Source of the DNA: Bugula neritina
Taxonomy: Eukaryota > Bryozoa > Gymnolaemata > Cheilostomatida > Bugulidae
Assembly (NCBI GenBank): GCA_964035545.1
Contig: OZ037771.1
Span: forward strand, 15,318,789 to 15,382,788
Direction: 5' to 3'
DNA: 64,000 nucleotides
This document shows, piece by piece, positions 26,401-33,533 of this stretch. The notes under the pieces were generated by a model. It did not search any database. It saw only the letters and a list, made by a program, of their open reading frames with translations, and was not told where the DNA came from. Each line of letters opens with the position of its first letter. Within the stretch, counting starts at the first letter, position 1. The position numbers were made by a program, and so were the translations under genes.

Positions 26401-28492
26401 TTTTCTGCAAAATAATTCCAATGTAACTTTTCTCTGTCATCTTATAGCCTGGTATCTTGTGTATGTATATGTACACTTACGTGCTCTTGCAGGTAGCTAC
26501 AAACTACTGACCAAACACGTTAGGAACCATGGTTACCTTCCTCACGAGGCCTTCACTAATGTGAGTTGTCTTTCCTCTTTTCTGCCCTTTCCCACTCTCT
26601 ACTGTATACTCTGTACTGTACACTCTATACTGTGTACTCTGTACTGTGTACTCTCTACTGTATACTCTGTACTGTGTACTCTCTACTGTATACTCTGTAC
26701 TGTATACTCTGTACTGTACACTCTATACTGTATACTCTGTATACTCTGTACTGTATACCCTGTACTGTATACTCTGTACTGTATACTCTGTACTGTATAC
26801 TCTGTACTGTGTACTCTGTACTGTGTACTCTGTACTGTATACTAAGTACTGTATACTCTGTACTGTATACTCTGTATACTCTGTATACTCTGTATACTCT
26901 GTACTGTATACTAAGTACTGTATACTCTGTACTGTATACTCTGTACTGTATACTCTGTACTGTATACCCTGTACTGTATACCCTGTACTATATACTCTGT
27001 ACTGTGTACTCTGTACTGTATACTCTGTACTGTGTACTCTGTACTGTAGACTGGTGGCTACCACGAGACTGCGTCAGCCACTGACCTTCTCTTCTCTGAC
27101 ACAGACACAGGGTTCACTTACCTCAAGAGTCAGCTGATTGACTACTGGAGTGACCTTTCCTCTAAAGATAAGGCGAGTATATCACAACAATACACCACAG
27201 CAGGCGAGGGCACAATTTCTTGTCTTGTTGTGCTGTAGCAATATTCTAGTTGGTGTCTAACACTGTTGGGTAAAACCTAAGCTGCATTGAGGCTGTCATT
27301 GATTTTAGACGAGTAGGTTCCCTTTCAGGGTCACATGATCGACTCACAGTCATTTATCTCATTGCATATCATTGGCTCATTTCAAACAGCAAGCAGAGGC
27401 AGCTTAACTCACATGACAAGCAAAGCAAATTATCAACTCGTAAAAGTTTCATTATTTTACCAGTCCCAAGTATCTCAAAACTTGCTGCTTATTTCCTCTC
27501 CTAATGCATTTAGTTGTAACACAAATATTGTGCTGTTTTACAGCTTGTACACAACTTACTAGATTTAATTAGCATGGTATTGTGACAAATAATACATTGT
27601 CTATATAAAACTTATACTACAATATGCAGATTCGTGTAGAGCTGTACTCCGCCACTGGTACCCTCCTTAAATATATCGCATTCGATGCCTCCGGCACCAC
27701 CAGTACTAACTGGTTCTCCGACAATAACTTTGACAGCACTTCCTGGTCTGACCTCTCGGACTCTGACTCATTCGATATGGAGTGAGTATCTCACTTTGGA
27801 CTATTCTATGTGTAGCAGGTAGAGTGAGTATTTTACTTTGGACCATTCTATGTGTAGCAGGTAGGGTGAGTATTTTACTTTGGACCATTCTATGTGTAGC
27901 AGGTAGGGTGAGTATTTTACTTTGGACCATTCTATGTGTAGCAGGTAGAGTGAGTATCTCACTTTGGACTATTCTATGTGTAGCAGGTAGAGTGAGTATT
28001 TTACTTTAGACTATTCTATGTGTAGCAGGTAGAGTGAGTATTTTACTTTGGACCATTCTATGAGTAGCAGGTAGGGTGAGTATCTCACTTTGGACTATTC
28101 TATGTGTAGCAGATAGTGTAAACTCTCTGGTAACCTTCTGCTTGCAGGACTGGCGACAGAACGTTCTATCTGCATCACAAACATGACTCATGTGACAGAG
28201 AAGAAGGCTGGTTGATGGTGGTTGAGGGAACAACTTCGGGCTGCACTTGGAAGCAGGGCTCACCCGGCCCCACTTTCATCTACTCGGCAGGCAATGAGGC
28301 TGTCAAGTGGAAAGATGATAGTAAGTGTAACACTATTGATAGCAGAGAGTCTTGTTAACCCCCAAACACTCTTGTACAACTATTTCCTACAGCTTTTGTC
28401 GTTGGAGTTATTTTTCCTTCTTTGATGCAAGCCTTTGTATATTTTCAGCGTCAACTTTTGATGTGCTGATAATAAAGATGAGCTTCAACTAA
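476..28492 (+). CDS. Giant extracellular PAN/Apple-like multi-module protein (5' partial, 62 coding exons)
   Basis: I joined 62 exons by GT-AG boundaries (one GC-AG) into one open frame of about 9,289 coding bases, over 3,090 residues. The start lies left of the window and the stop TAA ends at 28492. After a half module come 28 modules, each made of two exons. Exon 1 of a module has a FYLG or FHLG strand and C-Y-x2-C-L with a third Cys about 8-9 residues on. It ends AG, so the split codon reads Ser, then an aromatic residue opens exon 2, which carries Cys 4 (C-x-I-P) and an aromatic strand. C-x3-C...C-x-x-F-S-Y...C fits PAN/Apple domains, which bind proteins or glycans outside cells. Adhesion or recognition is an inference. 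No membrane segment is visible, so the product is probably secreted or matrix-bound. Splice structure is well supported; the domain family is moderately so. Confidence 0.82.
650..1230. repeat. 31-base intronic minisatellite (about 18 copies)
   Basis: The unit contains agtctgagttagagagagtg and tactgtgtta. It fills most of the intron between exons 1 and 2 and stops about 20 bases before the acceptor. Copies differ mainly by tgttata/tgctata. Confidence 0.9.
2193..2320. repeat. 24-base minisatellite carrying the 3' splice site
   Basis: The unit is ttactagtatatatattatt followed by acag, present about 4-5 times. The true acceptor of exon 5 (ctattacag then TTAC) is the last member of the array. A preceding unit therefore repeats both the acceptor and the first four exon bases. 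Upstream acceptors would read TAC-TAG, an immediate stop. Confidence 0.85.
2564..3674 (+). CDS. PAN-like two-module cassette, copy 1 (exons 6-9)
   Basis: Exons are 2564-2732, 2911-3026, 3233-3410 and 3523-3674 (169+116+178+152 = 615 bases, 205 residues). The type I module reads SYMDSADIKFYIGDS, then HCYRLCLMINNRRCMIYS, then NCYIPLDDGD. The type II module reads ADEY-like VDEYTASVNEIFHLG, then DCYVACLEMNGGHCLTFS, then DCVIPID and a FFFTPNIVDNSATG end. This copy has a possible N-glycosylation sequon (NET) at the start of module II. Its introns differ most from those of the later copies, so it may be the oldest of the seven. Confidence 0.85.
3675..4145. repeat. gtctgtatgt / cttcccctgtgtgtctgagt intron repeat
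   Basis: A pyrimidine/GT-rich unit of roughly 40-70 bases is repeated seven or more times in the intron after cassette copy 1. Shorter, degenerate versions of the same sequence begin the introns after copies 2 to 7 (5207, 7447, 8641, 9860, 11748 and 13357). The expansion therefore arose in copy 1 only. Confidence 0.8.
4223..5206 (+). CDS. PAN-like two-module cassette, copy 2 (exons 10-13)
   Basis: Exons are 4223-4391, 4530-4645, 4762-4939 and 5055-5206, with lengths identical to copy 1. Changes are few: SRPTSYMDIADIKFYFG in module I and ANEILVADEYTTSVNE in module II, where the NET sequon is lost. The short introns between the exons (139, 117 and 116 bases) are nearly the same as in copies 4 and 5. 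The last exon reads DFLRTPSTGYIAYFFFTPN, where the other copies have an FTQ-type sequence before the STGYIAYF strand. Confidence 0.85.
5207..6144 (+). other. Long intron with an extra insertion after cassette copy 2
   Basis: About 5420-5845 has no match in the equivalent introns of the other cassettes and is probably an inserted element. It starts soon after a gagtttcagt/actgaaac inverted pair and holds several caccaagtgg/actcggtgaa-like pairs. No coding match was recognised. 5850-6010 is a tgtatgtatgtacgtatg microsatellite. Confidence 0.4.
6145..7446 (+). CDS. PAN-like two-module cassette, copy 3 (exons 14-17)
   Basis: Exons are 6145-6313, 6773-6888, 7005-7182 and 7295-7446. The intron between exons 14 and 15 is long (459 bases). 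It belongs to a different sequence class from copies 2, 4 and 5 and is shared with copy 6. Coding differences are small: NNKRCMIYS in module I, and MAITELTAV in place of MAMNELTAV in its second half. Module II starts IDETVVADEY. Confidence 0.85.
7661..8640 (+). CDS. PAN-like two-module cassette, copy 4 (exons 18-21)
   Basis: Exons are 7661-7829, 7968-8083, 8200-8377 and 8489-8640. Module I carries FHIGDSVLHVNNRLFTG and SFEHCYRLC. Module II starts INETLVADEY, so a possible N-glycosylation sequon is present. Its three internal introns (138, 116 and 111 bases) are almost the same as those of copy 5 apart from the third. Confidence 0.85.
8879..9859 (+). CDS. PAN-like two-module cassette, copy 5 (exons 22-25)
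   Basis: Exons are 8879-9047, 9186-9301, 9418-9595 and 9708-9859. Module I matches copy 1 over FYIGDSVSNVNNYLFTGV. The second half reads VGDVGYQTDVFYYSSS, where the other copies have V(R/K)DDGYQ: the conserved pair of acidic residues is altered. The intron classes match copies 2 and 4. Confidence 0.85.
10042..11747 (+). CDS. PAN-like two-module cassette, copy 6 (exons 26-29)
   Basis: Exons are 10042-10210, 11075-11190, 11307-11484 and 11596-11747. The intron 10211-11074 is a copy of the long intron of copy 3 enlarged by a LINE fragment. Module II reads SVNDIFHLG and LETNGGHCVTFS, and the final exon has YIAYFMFTPN in place of YIAYFFFTPN. Exon lengths and phases are unchanged, so the insertion is silent for the protein. 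Confidence 0.85.
10560..10990 (+). mobile_element. LINE (non-LTR retrotransposon) reverse-transcriptase fragment in intron 26
   Basis: Bases 10572-10799 read, on the + strand, as a 75-residue open stretch. It shows a TEQLATCFTSSAQLFDSEVN start, a KVLFQPA motif and a CFKYLQSIISSGVQI end. This is the pattern just after the catalytic region of LINE reverse transcriptases, where a lysine-rich motif is followed by FKYLGS-IISS. The catalytic part is missing, so it is a dead fragment. Comparison with the matching intron of cassette copy 3 puts the insertion limits near 10560 and 10990. Confidence 0.65.
11748..12370 (+). other. Intron after cassette copy 6, AT-rich
   Basis: It opens with the degenerate gtctgtatgt-type sequence common to this intron class, then about 350 bases of unique AT-rich sequence (11865-12200) not present in sibling introns. 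It resumes the shared gcttgtcacagactctctta segment before exon 30. No exon or coding element was seen in it. Confidence 0.5.
12371..13356 (+). CDS. PAN-like two-module cassette, copy 7 (exons 30-33)
   Basis: Exons are 12371-12539, 12683-12798, 12915-13092 and 13205-13356. Module I has FYFGNSVSHANNRLFTG and module II SVNDIFHLG with LETNGGHCLTFS, a change shared with copy 6. This is the last near-identical cassette. The intron after it (13357-15461) holds the 30-base minisatellite, beyond which the modules are much more diverged. Confidence 0.85.
13490..15461 (+). repeat. 30-base minisatellite (about 65 copies) carrying a 3' splice site
   Basis: The unit is tgttcttgtagactcaccaa followed by ctctatacca. 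Three early units are 32 bases; from about 13631 all are exactly 30. Variants change ctc/ctt/ccc and aactc/aactg/aagtg/agttc. Each unit contains ttcttgtag|ac, and the last one is the real acceptor of exon 34. Read in the phase of exon 34, the unit is SPTLYHVLVD with no stop across the 30-base units. The opposite strand is also open, but only because 30 is a multiple of three. Confidence 0.95.
15462..17055 (+). CDS. PAN-like gene, exons 34-37 (two modules)
   Basis: Exons are 15462-15630, 15819-15940, 16603-16780 and 16904-17055. Cys patterns are LHCYRLCLMINNQVCLVFS then GCRIPRHS, and YHCYVACLERNGGYCITFS then TCLIPID. Exon 34 begins directly at the last acceptor (cttgtag) of the upstream minisatellite. 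Exon lengths (169, 122, 178, 152) are those of a standard type I/II pair, so the cassette architecture is older than the seven recent copies. Confidence 0.83.
15950..16590. repeat. 44-base intronic minisatellite (about 14 copies)
   Basis: The unit contains aacataccttagttatacct and gttactagtattagtctcag. It fills the intron between exons 35 and 36 from just after the donor to just before the acceptor. Confidence 0.9.
17293..18486 (+). CDS. PAN-like gene, exons 38-41 (two modules)
   Basis: Exons are 17293-17464, 17609-17730, 18044-18221 and 18332-18486. Cys patterns are AHCYRLCIMISSGDCLVFS then TCSVPIH, and VDCYVACLDHLDSRCLVFS then ECIVPDS. The module-to-module junction changes here: exon 39 ends in A and exon 41 in T, so the split codon is Thr or Ser rather than the usual G|N codon. 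Coding GC is visibly higher than in the recent cassettes. Confidence 0.83.
17830..18022. repeat. 16-base intronic minisatellite tgtactagccgatagc
   Basis: About 11 copies with cagacagt/cgatagct variants lie in the intron between exons 39 and 40. Confidence 0.85.
18487..18585. repeat. actctgtcac repeat after exon 41
   Basis: Short units of 10-13 bases begin immediately after the donor of exon 41. The repeat spans less than 100 bases. Confidence 0.7.
18688..19911 (+). CDS. PAN-like gene, exons 42-45 (two modules)
   Basis: Exons are 18688-18859, 18972-19093, 19352-19529 and 19772-19911. Cys patterns are LKCYRLCLMINSGNCLIFS then TCVAPYY, and DHCYVECLEINSGRCLSFS then ECIIPLD. FYLGSG and FYLGTG strands are conserved. 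The final exon is shorter (140 bases) than the usual 152, with the loss near the end of the second half-module. Confidence 0.82.
20227..21341 (+). CDS. PAN-like gene, exons 46-49 (two modules)
   Basis: Exons are 20227-20398, 20593-20714, 20854-21028 and 21199-21341. Cys patterns are VDCYRVCLMINYGHCIMFS then TCVAPIE, and RDCYMACLENMAGRCLTF then ECYFVEE. In the second module the split codon is GC|C (Ala) rather than Ser. The usual FYLG strand is VFHRGTS in exon 48. Exon 46 is followed by a row of repeated donor sites. Confidence 0.82.
20392..20500 (+). repeat. 21-base minisatellite carrying a 5' splice site
   Basis: The unit is gtgtgtttgtgtaatattca plus g, present four full times plus a partial one. 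It starts at the donor of exon 46 and each unit ends ttcag|gtgtgt, so five near-identical donors lie 21 bases apart. Reading on through the units stays open (CVCVIFR), so any donor keeps frame. Confidence 0.85.
21478..21838. repeat. CA-rich compound microsatellite
   Basis: Bases are cacacagtata, then cacacacaa, then cacacagaa units in order, in the intron between exons 49 and 50. The long open frames seen on both strands (Cys-Val or Thr-His strings) are repeat artefacts. Confidence 0.95.
21914..24614 (+). CDS. PAN-like gene, exons 50-53 (two modules)
   Basis: Exons are 21914-22085, 22758-22876, 23602-23773 and 24475-24614. Cys patterns are LYCYRVCLMVNDGVCKAFS then TCVIPRH, and TDCYRICLSVNSGVCLTFS then LCYFPLV. 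All three internal introns are 670-730 bases and each is dominated by a different minisatellite, so the four exons span 2.7 kb. Confidence 0.82.
22130..22755. repeat. 31-base intronic minisatellite (about 20 copies)
   Basis: The unit is ctctctgtaatatatgatac followed by agtacgctagt. It runs up to the acceptor of exon 51, whose polypyrimidine tract (ctctctgtttacag) is derived from the unit. Confidence 0.9.
22970..23465. repeat. 26-base AT-rich intronic minisatellite (about 19 copies)
   Basis: The unit is tattatagtatattctatat plus tatatg or tctatg, in the intron between exons 51 and 52. Confidence 0.9.
23780..24468. repeat. 19-base intronic minisatellite (about 36 copies)
   Basis: The unit is tatatactctctgattatg with g/a variants (ggttatg). 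It occupies the whole intron between exons 52 and 53 and supplies the pyrimidine-rich stretch before the acceptor at 24474. Confidence 0.9.
24721..26286 (+). CDS. PAN-like gene, exons 54-57 (last two modules)
   Basis: Exons are 24721-24895, 25118-25242, 25653-25800 and 26177-26286. Cys patterns are GDCYRLCQMYHSGSCYAYS then ACHFPLD, and VDTCFKLCLLTFSTCQTFS then ACYIADA. The last module is the most divergent: it lacks the FYLG strand, has FNIVFQPVAYV before the first Cys, and both exons are short. It is probably the end cap of the array. Confidence 0.8.
25787..26150 (+). repeat. 29-base minisatellite carrying a 5' splice site (12 donors)
   Basis: The unit is gtacgtgtctccacatgtca plus aacattcag. 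Exon 56 ends tgtcaaacattcag, so the last 14 exon bases and the donor are both part of the unit. Twelve gtac(g/c)tg donors lie 29 bases apart; the last unit has decayed. All three forward frames are open across the array. Confidence 0.9.
26493..28492 (+). CDS. PAN-like gene, exons 58-62: unrecognised C-terminal domain and stop
   Basis: Exons are 26493-26560, 27050-27172, 27630-27781, 28148-28320 and 28449-28492 (about 186 residues). The segment shows GGYHETASATDLLFSDTDTG, a short helix-like YLKSQLIDYW stretch, then RVELYSATGTLLKYIAF. It continues with RTFYLHHKH, a Cys pair flanking EEGWLMVVEG, an FIYSAGN motif and the closing strand FDVLIIKMSFN before TAA. Alternating hydrophobic strands suggest a compact beta fold that caps the protein. 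I do not recognise the family. There is no terminal membrane segment and no GPI-type tail. The intron after exon 59 starts with GC. Confidence 0.8.
26595..27048. repeat. 14-base intronic minisatellite tctgtactgtatac
   Basis: About 32 copies fill the intron between exons 58 and 59. The last unit, gtactgtag, forms the acceptor of exon 59. Confidence 0.9.
27782..28115 (+). repeat. 42-base minisatellite beginning with the donor gtgagta
   Basis: The unit is gtgagtattttactttggac, then cattctatgtgtagcaggta plus gg, in about 7-8 copies starting exactly at the donor of exon 60. Most units therefore repeat (g)gtgagtat. Confidence 0.85.
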
Positions 28493-28797
28493 CCTGGAGT
28501 ACACTCATTCTATCTCCGTAATTACTTACGTTATGTGCATTACTCGTATATTACTTTCCTTAAAATAGTGTTCTTTAATTTGTGCTTCACTCATCAGTTA
28601 TACCTGATAGTAGACCCAACTTTTATGTGATAAGCAAGTTTTTTATTTTGCTACATACTTTTGACGAAGCTAAGTGTGGATGGAATGTCACTGAATGTAT
28701 TATTGACAATTTTTGCATTGAACTTTGCTTCAAACTTGGTGATGATCATGTCATGTAATAATTTCAATATACATTTATTAGTTTAAACTTTGTTTGA

Positions 28798-28803
28798 AAT
28801 AAA
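28798..28803 (+). promoter_or_regulatory. Candidate polyadenylation signal of the PAN-like gene
   Basis: This is an AATAAA hexamer about 300 bases after the stop codon at 28492. Another AATAAA occurs inside the last coding exon (about 28470) and is less likely to be used. Confidence 0.4.
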
Positions 28804-29033
28804 TTTTCTTATCTTGACTTAAAGAAGTTAGCTGGTGTGAAGATAGCAGACTATACTCTATACTACTGTACTCTCTCATTTAGTGAACTCCAACGTTGGT
28901 TATAACATTATAAAATGGTGTCTGTGAGGAATGAGTTTCAGTTATAGTTAGCAGATGGTGATCACATGACCTCCGCATCATATTATTTATAATGAATCAA
29001 TTTCTATCTAATAATGAAATGATATCAACAGAG

Positions 29034-29260
29034 CTGGATGGCGCAGTGCTCTGAGTTGTATTAGTTTGGGGGCTTTGATTAACCTCCCATCTGCACACTA
29101 AGGTTTGATTGTGGGTTCCTTTGCTATATACTATTTAATAAAGCTGATTATAAAGCTATTTACAGCTAATCCAAGCTGTTTGTAAAGCTGATTATAAAGC
29201 TGATTATAAAGCTATATATAAGCCATTTAAAGCTATTTGTAAAGCTATTTCAGAATGTAG
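29034..29260 (+). mobile_element. Possible tRNA-derived SINE
   Basis: At 29037 the sequence tggatggcgcagtgctctga resembles an RNA polymerase III A box. About 60 bases on, ggtttgattgtgggttcc resembles a B box. It is followed by short direct repeats (ataaagctgatt / aaagctattt), as in SINE tails. There is no acceptor-stem pairing, so it is not a tRNA gene. Without a second copy for comparison this stays tentative. Confidence 0.35.
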
Positions 29261-31295
29261 GAGCACCAAGACTGCGCAAGCTTAGTTTGTGAGTGACAAA
29301 AATCTAGAATTTACAAAGTTGAAGTTTGTTCTTTCCTTCTAAGTATATATAACTGGTCCAGTTAGGAGGTGATTAGGTTTTATTGTTACTTTATTATTTA
29401 CTACCAGTTCTTCCCTCCTTTGGTCTAGTCAGCTATTGTATCGTTTATTAATTTATCTTATCTACTCCATTTGTTTACATGACTTATTGAATCTCTCCCA
29501 TGTTTTAAGACTAAGCTAGCCCTGTCTCTACCTACGCTGGGCCAATAGGGCATAATGAGCCCCTCTGTATTTAAGTAAACAATTTATCTTTGGCTAAGCT
29601 TCAGTTAGAAACAGCAAACAAAAGTGACATGAACTTTGGTTTTTCATTGTTGAGATGGATATTGGCAGAGTTGGCATTATTCTGCAATGCAAACTACTCT
29701 TCAGGTAGATATGCAAGTGGTCTGCTTATAGCATGAGGTGATAACTTCCAAACAATTCAACTGATGGTGCTCAGTCATAGTAACTACCATAGTATTGCTT
29801 TTTATTGGACTAAGGAGTTGTCTATACTATGCAGAGAGAATACAAATCAGAGCAGTTTAGTGGTGATGGTATAAAATAGGATCATTGATGAACATGTATA
29901 ATGTAGGTCGTATGACAGCATAGCAAATGTTTAGGCTTGCCAGTAGCTCAGACATGGGGCATAAGTTATGCCTACCCTACTCAGGCTATAAATGTGATCT
30001 GCAGGTTGGAACTATAGTCATGACTAAGCAACTAAGAAGGCTATGTGAGTTTACAAGAGTAGGTAAAACAACTTTTTAAATAATTACATTAAAGTAAACT
30101 GAAGCACGCAAAATAACCAGACTATGAGGATGTATTTAGTAGTATGCATTGATTTAAAATTGAATCATGAAATGATTATCATTATTGCAACCTCTGTGCT
30201 TGGTAGACAGGATAGAGAGGGGTGGTGTGACTGCTGTAACTGTGTTACTGCTCTACATACTAACAGACTAGCCTAGTGCTTTTAAGTGCCTTGCATAAGA
30301 TATTATAATAGAACTGATGAGTTTGGTGTGGTCACTGCCGTTGCAGCTCAGTGACTGTGCTAGCGTGCTATGCTCTCACTACTGCTTTACAATACAACCA
30401 AGTAACAGCACTTGTTGATTTGATGTTCTAAAGTCTAAACTCTAAAGCCCTTGATAAAACCACCCTAAGTTATAACTATCTACATAGTGGCTTACAAACT
30501 AAGTCAGAAAACTGGCATAGCAAAGTGAGCCAAAACAGATTTCGTAATACTAATAATTTCCCCATACACTGAAGTGTTATAGATGACTACAGCATGATCA
30601 GACTATAAAACTCAACCAAAAAGGGCGTGTACCAACTATAAATTATCGCCACTATAACTTATTGCAAATGCATTATTAGGCTAATCAGATACAAACACCA
30701 ACTGTAAAATTCTGCCAATCAGAATTGCGTACAAGCTGCTGGGGTTCAAGTCTACCCAGCTGCCAAAAACAACTAGCCCATTCACCACGATGTCGATAAA
30801 AAAAAACATTAAATGTTTTTTGCCAAAACAGCTGGGGTTGTGGTCAAACTGCTCTAGGGTATTTTTGTAGGAATATATTTTTTAAATGCATTTTTTAAGC
30901 ACTTAATTTCAACATTTTGAAAAATGAACTCATGATTCATAAATTTAAGGTATGAAATAAAACAATGCATGTATAAAAGTTTCACAGCTATTTTTTAAAA
31001 GTATGCATTTTGCATTTAAACTTGCAGAAGTTTATATAAGTTATAATGGTGAGTATTTTAGAATTAGTACAAGGTACAAATGTACCAAGTTTACATCGAC
31101 TATTAATCCGTACGAGCATCCATGCAATGCTCAGTCATGGAAATGCAGGCGTTGCAACATGCAGGCGTTGTTGCGCACTAGCGAATCGCAGGTATGTTTT
31201 GGGAACTTAGTGCGCAATACTAGGATGTTTTGGGAAAGCTTCACACTCATTCTGGTGATAATAGCTGTCAGCTGTAATGATGGGATTCAGCCTGC

Positions 31296-31303
31296 TATAT
31301 AAG
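31296..31303 (+). promoter_or_regulatory. TATA box of the small membrane-protein gene
   Basis: TATATAAG lies about 30 bases before a short likely 5' UTR exon that ends at a gtaagc donor (31360). The next acceptor, ctttgcag, ends at 31848, 33 bases before the start codon. Confidence 0.55.
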
Positions 31304-31881
31304 AGATCCTGAAGTCGATGATTGTCAGGCGTTGGTACTGAAGCTAAAAATACAGGACAGTAAGCATGTTGCTATGTTACTACATTAACTTAGTAATTTT
31401 ACCATGTTACTATATGGGTGCCTTACTAATACCTAGAGTACCGTATGGCTGTATTACTGATATCTAGGCTCTTTGTCATTACTATATGATTGTATTACTA
31501 ATATCTAGGCTCTTTGTCATTACTATACGATTGTATTACTAATATCTAGGCTCTTTGTTATTAAGAAGGTAAACCTTGCATGATGCAATTATTGTAATTT
31601 AAGTTTTTAGTGTAAAGCTGTTTTAAAGGCATTCCTTATAGCAGCGAAACAGCATTGCCTAGTTTATACCATACATGTAATAAGTCTTATAATATTACTG
31701 TGAAGCTATAATAATTTAAATAAAATACCATGTGAGGTAAAAAGTGATCACGTGACTGAATTATTCTGTCTAAAAGGTGGTGCCAAGACACTTAAATAAT
31801 TAAGTTCGCCTGTGGTTGTTGCAATATTTCTAACTTATCTCTTTGCAGAAACCATATCTGTAATAAACAGTCTGAGAAATC

Positions 31882-33533
31882 ATGCCTGAGTGCAGACACA
31901 GACGGAGTATAGTGAGACCAGAGGAACCCAAAGAACCTGTCAGCCCTTGCCATGATGAAGGAGAAGAAGATAACTCCTTTAACTACATCGACAAACTTTT
32001 GCTAGTGGGCTCTACAGTCTCTACGATGCTGTGTCTAATTTATATTCCTGTACCTTTTGGAATTATTGCATCTGCTCTTCCAATAGTTGCCTATGTTGTC
32101 TATGAGAATGACAAGAAAGTAAGACTCCGGGTTAGTATATGTTATTGCAGTAGGAAATATTGTTTATATTACAATATGGAGCTGAGATAGTTTCACAGCC
32201 GGAGTAAGGTCAATCCCTAACTAATTAAAAAATGCGGACCTACAATCAATAATATATACGAAATATGACCCTCGAATAAAATGAAAACTACGCAGGCTAG
32301 AAATAAAGTTTAAAAAGCATCTTTCGTCTATTTTTATGCTTTCTTGGAACCGGCTTAAAATTTGTTCAATTTCAATTTCTAATCTGTTATGCCCCAAAAG
32401 CTGCCCATTTTTAGACATTTTTTTGTCAAAATAACATTTTGTAAGTAACCCCTACATACTTCTTTCCTGATTGTGATAGCTTTTAAAAGTATATTGGCGA
32501 TTATTTGGATAGGTTTATAGAAATAGGCAATATATTCAAGCATTTTTAAAGACCTGAGCCCCATCACTCAAAGCAATTATGTCTATTGTTTGCTTAACTT
32601 AACATGGAAGAGCTGAGCCATTGACTCTGTCTCTGGTGCTTATTTTAGTACATTGTTGTATAGTAATAGCTTTTCAATCCCTTTTGTTATTGTTTAAGGC
32701 TACAATTTTAATCTATTTTTTGATCACCTGTAGCTTAGTACAAGTAAGTAAATTCATGCCGAAAACTAAGTAATTAATTTCTAAAACTTAAAGTAAATAA
32801 GAGAGCCAGAAATTGTTTTTATGTGTTTGTTAACAAATGCTAAGTAATAATTCACTAACTAAAAGTTCATAGTTTTGATACAACTGCAACTTAGCCAGTT
32901 AGTAATTTATAAGTTAGTAGTTGCAGTAATTTAATGTCAAGCAAATAAACCTCCAATAGAGCACACTGGTTAAAGATTTAAAGCTACAATTCGAAGAAAA
33001 AAGGCTGTTATTAGTGCTCTGATACTGTTTCATCTTTCAGCAAGATGTTTCTTTAGTATAGGCTACTTGCAGTCATTGGTTAAATGTTTTATGCCTGATT
33101 GGTTGAAATATGGAAGTAGTGACTGGTAGTAGGTATAGCTGTATAGGTGTACAAGCACCATATAGATTAGAATTATATTATTAGAATTATTAGAATTATA
33201 TCCAACTGACCTCCATAATATAATGCATACAATACAAACATGAAGTTAGAATTACCAAAATATATATATATATATATATATCGTACTGTTGTGATAAAAC
33301 AAAATATTTTGTAATGTTGTCAAAACATGAATTGTTGGCAAGAAAATATCCCTATTTAGCTCTAACTATTTATGCATATCTATATTTTATACTTATTTAC
33401 ATTTTATATTGTCTCTACATTATATATATGTGATCTAAATTTGAGCCTCTTCATAGTACTACTTTGTAGCTATCTACACTTTGTTGAATTGTATTTGCTA
33501 TATTTTTTCCAGGTTCACCGACGGTTTGAATAA
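31882..33533 (+). CDS. Small 85-residue predicted membrane protein (two coding exons)
   Basis: Coding exons are 31882-32118 and 33513-33533, joined in phase 0 with gtaaga and ttttttccag borders. The N-terminal half is charged and Arg/Pro/Glu-rich (ECRHRRSIVRPEEPKEP, then DEGEED). From about residue 37 there is a hydrophobic stretch (LLLVGSTVSTMLCLIYIPV), then GIIASALPIVAYVVY, consistent with a two-helix hairpin. The end is basic: KKVHRRFE then TAA. I do not recognise a family. A non-coding 5' exon (about 31325-31359) is inferred from the TATA box and donor. AATAAA hexamers lie at 33529 and 33741. The 1.4-kb intron has a TA repeat at 33259-33281. Confidence 0.6.

Larger units (their letters stand above)
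28493..31290. other. Intergenic region downstream of the PAN-like gene
   Basis: It holds the 3' UTR of the PAN-like gene, a possible tRNA-derived SINE near 29035, aaagctatttaca-type short repeats (29130-29250) and otherwise unique AT-rich DNA. The open frame at 31003-31302 shows no recognisable features and lies just upstream of a TATA box, so I do not call it. Confidence 0.5.

Noticed and set aside
26330-27137. Three overlapping frames of LYTVYSV type
   Set aside because: Produced by a 14-base intron repeat; only 26493-26560 and 27050-27172 are exons.
30735-30765. Possible tRNA gene at ggggttcaagtctaccc
   Set aside because: Only a B-box-like stretch is present; no A box at the right distance and no acceptor stem.
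31003-31302. 99-residue plus-strand frame before the small membrane-protein gene
   Set aside because: It has no recognisable motif, shows no splice signals, and overlaps the predicted core promoter.
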